Below the pieces are notes generated by a model. The model did not search any database. It was given only the letters and a program-made list of their open reading frames with translations, and was not told the origin of the DNA. A program made the translations under genes and the position numbers. From CAZRGV01 sp964599655 (GTDB taxonomy: Bacteria; Planctomycetota; Planctomycetia; Isosphaerales; Isosphaeraceae), in assembly GCA_964599655.1 (NCBI GenBank), contig CAZRGV010000214.1:1-8031 (forward strand): a stretch of 8,031 bases of DNA, read 5' to 3'. Positions 5,113-8,031 of the stretch are shown one piece after another. Within the stretch, counting starts at the first letter, position 1. Each line of letters starts with the position of its first letter.

Positions 5113-6369
5113 ATGCCTGCCCATCGTCGAGCGTTTCTCAGGTCGTCGCTGGCCGCGGGCACCCTGGCCTCGTTGGGGGCGTCGACCGTTCCCACGTTTT
5201 TGAGCCGTTCGGCGAGGGCCGCCGCCGCCGGCTCGACGAAGGATCGGATTCTTGTGGTCGTGCAATTGCTCGGCGGCAACGACGGGTTGAACACGGTCGT
5301 TCCGCACGGAATGGACGGCTACGTTCGAGGGCGCCGCGTGCTGCGCTTGCCCAAGGGGCAGCTTCACAAGATCAACGACGAGATCGGGCTGCATCCGGGT
5401 ATGGGCCAGATGGCCAAGCTGCTCGAGGACGGCAGGCTCTCGGTGGTGCAGGGGGTCGGGTATCCGAACCCGGATCGCTCGCACTTCCGTTCGATGGAAA
5501 TCTGGGAAACGGCCCGGACCGAAACGGGGGCCCTGGAAACCGGTTGGCTGGGCCGGGCGCTCGACGCGACCGAAACGCCCCCTGGCGGCGATCTCCCCGC
5601 GCTTCATGTCGGCACGAGGCGGTTGCCGCTGGCCTTCAAGTCGAAACGAACCCAGGTGCCCTCCCTGGAGTCGCTGGAGCAATATCGTCTCCAGATCGCC
5701 GGTGACGACGCGGCGCGGCGGGCCGAACAGCAGGTCCTCCGCGACGTGGCCCAGATCGACCGAGGGTCGGACGATCCGCTTCTCGGCTTCGTTCGGCGGA
5801 GCACCCTGGCGGCCTACGACTCGAGCAAGCGGCTGGAGTCGGTGGCCAATCCGAAAGAGGGGGCGGTGAAGTACCCGAACTTCGGCCTGGCGAAGCGGCT
5901 GGAGCTGATCGCCAAGATCATCAAGGCGGGGTTCGGAACGCGGATTTTCTACACGTCGCTCGACGGCTTCGACACGCACGCGAACCAGCTCGGCGCGCAC
6001 GCGGCCTTGCTGACCGAGCTGTCCGACTCGATCGCGGCATTCCATTCCGACCTGGCCGATGCGGGGCAGGCGGACCGGGTTTCGGTGCTTAGCTTCAGCG
6101 AGTTCGGCCGTCGGGTCGCGGAGAACGCCTCGGCGGGCACCGACCACGGCGCGGCGGCTCCGGTGTTCCTGGTCGGGCCTGTGGCGAAGAAGGGGCTTGT
6201 GGGCGAACATCCGAGCTTTGACGACCTGGACGACGGTGATCTGAAGTTCCACACCGACTTCCGACGGATCTACGCGGCCTTGCTGGAGTCGTGGCTCGGC
6301 TTGCCCGCGTCGCCGATCGTCGGCGAGGGGTTCGAGCCCTTGCCGTTGTTCGGCCCGTCGACGGGCTGA
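5113..6369 (+). CDS. DUF1501 family protein with Tat signal peptide
   Basis: DUF1501 proteins (Pfam PF07394) are related in fold to the alkaline phosphatase/sulfatase superfamily; no reaction is established for this branch. The start at ATG 5113 (418 residues) follows GAGGA with an 11-nt spacing and puts a twin-arginine signal at the very N-terminus: HRRAFLRSS, then a hydrophobic stretch AAGTLASLGASTVPTFL and cleavage near ARA (residue 36). The in-frame GTG at 5080 would add 11 residues and lies inside a hairpin. Family landmarks follow in order: VVVQLLGGNDGLNTVVP (48-64), YPNPDRSHFRSMEIWE (117-132), SLDGFDTHANQ (282-292), SFSEFGRRVAENASAGTDHG (327-346), AAAPVFLVG (347-355) and HTDFRRIYAALLESWLGL (380-397). 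The His and Asp residues in the GFDTH, EFGRR and TDHG blocks are the likely metal or active-site positions. It is predicted to fold in the cytoplasm and to be exported by Tat. Its upstream partner DUF1800 lacks such a signal. Confidence 0.95.
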   Translation: MPAHRRAFLRSSLAAGTLASLGASTVPTFLSRSARAAAAGSTKDRILVVVQLLGGNDGLNTVVPHGMDGYVRGRRVLRLPKGQLHKINDEIGLHPGMGQMAKLLEDGRLSVVQGVGYPNPDRSHFRSMEIWETARTETGALETGWLGRALDATETPPGGDLPALHVGTRRLPLAFKSKRTQVPSLESLEQYRLQIAGDDAARRAEQQVLRDVAQIDRGSDDPLLGFVRRSTLAAYDSSKRLESVANPKEGAVKYPNFGLAKRLELIAKIIKAGFGTRIFYTSLDGFDTHANQLGAHAALLTELSDSIAAFHSDLADAGQADRVSVLSFSEFGRRVAENASAGTDHGAAAPVFLVGPVAKKGLVGEHPSFDDLDDGDLKFHTDFRRIYAALLESWLGLPASPIVGEGFEPLPLFGPSTG

Positions 6370-6400
6370 TCGAGGATTCGACGATCCCGAGACATGCCGC

Positions 6401-6440
6401 CGGGCATCGATCCTTCGAGTCGATCGGAGGTCGATGCCCG
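6401..6440 (+). other. Hairpin downstream of DUF1501, terminator-like without U-tract
   Basis: CGGGCATCGA (6401-6410) pairs perfectly with TCGATGCCCG (6431-6440). With one bulged base the stem continues as CCTTCGA (6412-6418) with TCGGAGG (6424-6430, one G-U), closing a 5-nt loop, so about 17 pairs in all. It lies 31 nt after the DUF1501 stop, where a terminator is expected, but only TT follows before GC-rich sequence. It may define the 3' end of the DUF1800-DUF1501 transcript by pausing or by protection from exonucleases. Confidence 0.55.
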
Positions 6441-6670
6441 TTCGGCGTTGACGGGCGCTTCGACCTGAGCGTGACGGACCAGAACTCCGCCGATTTCAAC
6501 AGTTTGCTCACGCGACACGATCGACGACTCGCGGAGGATCGGACGGTCCTCGCGTGCTGGAGGCTCGATCAACTCGAAATCCGCGAATTCGTGCTCGTCG
6601 ATCGTGGAACGGTCTCGGACTTGCGGGAAGGATGGGTACGTGACCACCGAATTCCCAACGATGCGTGCTC
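6441..6670. other. Non-coding stretch without recognisable content
   Basis: The gap between DUF1501 and the next gene is 455 bp. Between the hairpin at 6401-6440 and the inverted repeat at 6671 I see no RNA gene, no repeat and no convincing coding sequence. Frames are open on the minus strand (for example 6692 down to 6270), but they lack a ribosome binding site, run antisense into the conserved end of the DUF1501 gene and resemble no family I know. This stretch may be a long upstream regulatory region for the gene at 6825. Confidence 0.4.
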
Positions 6671-6715
6671 GTTGGACTCGAAATCGGCGCACGAGACGTT
6701 CGGATTCGAGTCAAC
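6671..6715. promoter_or_regulatory. Operator-like inverted repeat next to a promoter candidate
   Basis: GTTGGACTCGAA (6671-6682) is mirrored by TTCGAGTCAAC (6705-6715): eleven matching pairs with a single extra G at 6674 or 6675. The core GACTCGAA / TTCGAGTC is perfect. The arms are separated by 22 bp, and their centres lie about 33 bp apart, roughly three helical turns. The repeat ends 2 bp before the proposed -35 box, a position typical for activator or repressor binding. No regulator is identified. Confidence 0.4.
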
Positions 6716-6717
6716 GA

Positions 6718-6746
6718 CCGACAACCGTTCGCTCGTACCGTACAAT
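6718..6746 (+). promoter_or_regulatory. Sigma-70-like promoter candidate for the WXXGXW-protein gene
   Basis: CCGACA (6718-6723; 4 of 6 matches to TTGACA), a 17-bp spacer, then TACAAT (6741-6746; 5 of 6 matches to TATAAT). Transcription would start near 6753, giving a leader of about 70 nt. The ribosome binding site GGCGGAG (6809-6815) is 9 nt from the ATG at 6825. This is the best promoter match I found in the window. Confidence 0.5.
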
Positions 6747-6824
6747 AGAGTGATCCCCCTTCGAAACCACATCGAACCGCCCTCCCCCCTCCAAGAGCGG
6801 TCGCCAACGGCGGAGTGTTCTGCC

Positions 6825-8031
6825 ATGAGATCGACCCGCGACAGCCGACGCTCGCTCGGCTTGGCATTGCTTTTCGGGTTGGCCGCGATCGGCGCGGCGA
6901 GGGCCCAGGAGCCGTCGTTTCCGCCTCCGCAACCGGGTCCGTCGGCCGAGGCCGTTCCGGGCCAGTCGAATTCCAACGAGTCGGCGGTGACGCCGGTGCA
7001 CGAGGGTCCGCTGCACGAAGCGTTTCTCTCGCCGGCTCGGGACGTGGAGCCGGTCCATCTGGAGAAGGGGCCGCCCCCTCCGATCGTGGAGCGCCCTGGA
7101 ATCGATCCGCCGAGCCCCGACGCGCGTTGGATCGATGGCTACTGGGACTGGGACCCCTCGCGCAACGACTTCATCTGGGTCACGGGCACCTGGCGGGTTC
7201 CGCCCCCTGGCCGGTTCTGGGTCAACGGCTTCTGGAAGCGCGACGACAAGGGGTGGTATCGGGTCGCCGGATTCTGGAGCGAGCGTCGAACGGATCGGAT
7301 CGACTTTCGCAAGAATGGTCCGCCGACCGATCATCCGGACGACGAGCCCGGTCCCGCGCCCGGCAAAGATTATTTCTACGTGCCCGGCCAGTACGTTCCC
7401 GACGGCGATGGCGTGGTCTGGAAGAAGGGCTTCTGGGCGAAGGCCCAGCCGGGCTGGGCGTGGGTCCCCGCGCAATGGGTGAAGCAGCCGGAAGGCTGGG
7501 TCTTCCAGGAAGGCTACTGGGATCGGACGCTCGAGGATCGAGGCATCCTGTTCACACCCGCCGAGGTCGCCGACAAGTCGAACACGCAGAACCTCGTGTA
7601 TCAGCCGCTGTCGCAGATCGCGCCCAGCAGCTACGGCCGGCTTTACGGCGCGCTCGGACGTCCGACGCCCTACTATGACGGCTATCCCGGCTGCTACTAC
7701 GATCCCTACGGCCAGTATTACGGGTATGCGAACTACGGCACGATCGGGCTTTACACGGGCTACCTCGACTATCCGTACACAGGGTACGTCGGCTATCCGT
7801 ACCTGACGACGGCGTACTCGTACGGCTACGGGTCGCCGTACTCGTACTACAACCTGGGCTACTCGTACCTGGGCGGCCTGGGCTGCGGGATCGGCGGGCT
7901 CGGGTACGGCTTCGGCTATGGTTATCCGTACTACGGCTATGGCTACGGCTACCCGGGCTTCGGCACGTATGGGCTGCTGGGAGGGCTGTTCGGCCGGATG
8001 TTCGGCGGGCTCGGACTCGGGTTTGGCTACG
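6825..8031 (+). CDS. Secreted WXXGXW-repeat protein with Tyr/Gly-rich C-terminal region (3' end outside window)
   Basis: I translated this frame directly; it is open to the window end (402 residues, no stop). The ATG at 6825 has GGCGGAG 9 nt upstream and starts a Sec signal peptide: MRSTRDSRRS, hydrophobic LGLALLFGLAAIGA, cleavage after ARA (residue 27). Residues 28-98 are Pro-rich and probably disordered. Residues 102-232 hold about eight units of the WXXGXW type (Pfam PF12779): WIDGYW, WVTGTW, WVNGFW, YRVAGFW, YVPGQY, WKKGFW, WVPAQW and FQEGYW. A linker follows (ILFTPAEVADKS...LVYQPLSQIAP), and from residue 283 the sequence is dominated by Tyr and Gly (for example GYGYPYYGYGYGYPGFG). Such proteins are common in planctomycetes and are thought to be envelope-associated, but no activity is established. 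The gene appears monocistronic, with its own promoter candidate at 6718-6746. Structural or adhesive use of the aromatic repeats is inference only. Confidence 0.88.
   Translation, partial: MRSTRDSRRSLGLALLFGLAAIGAARAQEPSFPPPQPGPSAEAVPGQSNSNESAVTPVHEGPLHEAFLSPARDVEPVHLEKGPPPPIVERPGIDPPSPDARWIDGYWDWDPSRNDFIWVTGTWRVPPPGRFWVNGFWKRDDKGWYRVAGFWSERRTDRIDFRKNGPPTDHPDDEPGPAPGKDYFYVPGQYVPDGDGVVWKKGFWAKAQPGWAWVPAQWVKQPEGWVFQEGYWDRTLEDRGILFTPAEVADKSNTQNLVYQPLSQIAPSSYGRLYGALGRPTPYYDGYPGCYYDPYGQYYGYANYGTIGLYTGYLDYPYTGYVGYPYLTTAYSYGYGSPYSYYNLGYSYLGGLGCGIGGLGYGFGYGYPYYGYGYGYPGFGTYGLLGGLFGRMFGGLGLGFGY
7128..7520 (+). repeat. WXXGXW repeat array within the secreted protein
   Basis: This part encodes residues 102-232, about eight degenerate copies of an aromatic-Gly-aromatic unit spaced by 8 to 20 residues, except for a gap of about 35 residues between copies four and five. 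That gap (SERRTDRIDFRKNGPPTDHP and following) splits the array into two blocks of four. The second block deviates more, with YVPGQY and WVPAQW. The repeat is at protein level; the DNA copies are not identical. Confidence 0.8.
7671..8031 (+). repeat. Tyr/Gly-rich low-complexity coding region
   Basis: Residues 283-402 consist largely of Tyr, Gly, Pro, Ser and Leu in short irregular repeats (GYPYL, YSYGYGSPYSYY, GYGYGYPGFG), ending in a Gly/Leu/Phe-rich part (YGLLGGLFGRMFGGLGLGFG) where the window stops. At DNA level this appears as frequent TAC, GGC, GGG and CCG codons, without a fixed repeat period. There is a single Cys at residue 290 and another at 354. Confidence 0.8.

Noticed and set aside
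4921..6252. 443-residue open frame on the minus strand opposite DUF1501
   Set aside because: It covers nearly all of a gene with clear family motifs on the plus strand; the composition is typical of an antisense frame.
6270..6692. 140-residue minus-strand frame in the gap after DUF1501
   Set aside because: GTG start without a ribosome binding site, about 100 nt antisense to the conserved DUF1501 end, no family recognised, and weaker third-position G/C bias than its neighbours by eye. It could be a degraded or orphan gene, but I cannot support it.
6508..6867. 119-residue minus-strand frame across the promoter and start of the last gene
   Set aside because: It overlaps a signal peptide, ribosome binding site and promoter candidate on the plus strand and has no recognisable content.
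7671..8031. Tyr/Gly-coding DNA as a tandem (satellite-like) repeat or CRISPR-like array
   Set aside because: The repeats are irregular at DNA level, with no fixed unit or spacers, and lie fully in the reading frame of the secreted protein.

Overview
The window (about two thirds G+C, strongly G/C-biased third codon positions) looks like chromosomal DNA of a planctomycete, most likely an Isosphaeraceae-type organism. This is inferred from its gene content: a DUF1800/DUF1501 pair with a Tat signal on the second protein, a secreted WXXGXW-repeat protein with a Tyr/Gly-rich tail, a DUF3352-like secreted protein, a small FHA protein and a fliW-csrA pair. No rRNA, tRNA, CRISPR array, insertion sequence or attachment site was seen.

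Layout. Positions 1-234 hold the 3' end of fliW, followed after 153 bp by csrA (388-654, +). csrA ends in a strong two-part intrinsic terminator (726-781). Converging on it is an FHA-domain gene on the minus strand (846-1436). It is divergent from a 595-residue secreted protein (1717-3504, +) that appears to be an internal duplication of one ~260-residue unit. Then come DUF1800 (3653-5053, +) and DUF1501 (5113-6369, +), 59 bp apart and probably one operon. After a 455-bp gap with a hairpin, an operator-like inverted repeat and a good sigma-70-like promoter candidate comes a secreted WXXGXW-repeat / Tyr-Gly-rich protein (6825 to the window end, incomplete).

How the parts may work together. FliW and CsrA form a known partner-switch module: FliW protein sequesters the RNA-binding translational regulator CsrA. 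The csrA leader carries several GGA triplets, three of them in the ribosome binding site, so autoregulation is possible. DUF1800 and DUF1501 proteins are a recurrent pair of unknown function. Only the DUF1501 partner shows an export signal, so any shared role outside the cytoplasm would need co-export. The last gene and the 595-residue protein are both predicted to be exported and may be envelope proteins.

A recurring feature is that the three plus-strand genes between 1717 and 6369 are each followed within about 35 bp by a stable GC-rich hairpin without a U-tract (3513-3582, 5065-5083, 6401-6440). I see no complete new defence, mobile or biosynthetic system. The most unusual items are the duplicated secreted protein, the long 3513-3582 hairpin, the G9 tract in fliW and the WXXGXW plus Tyr/Gly-rich protein.
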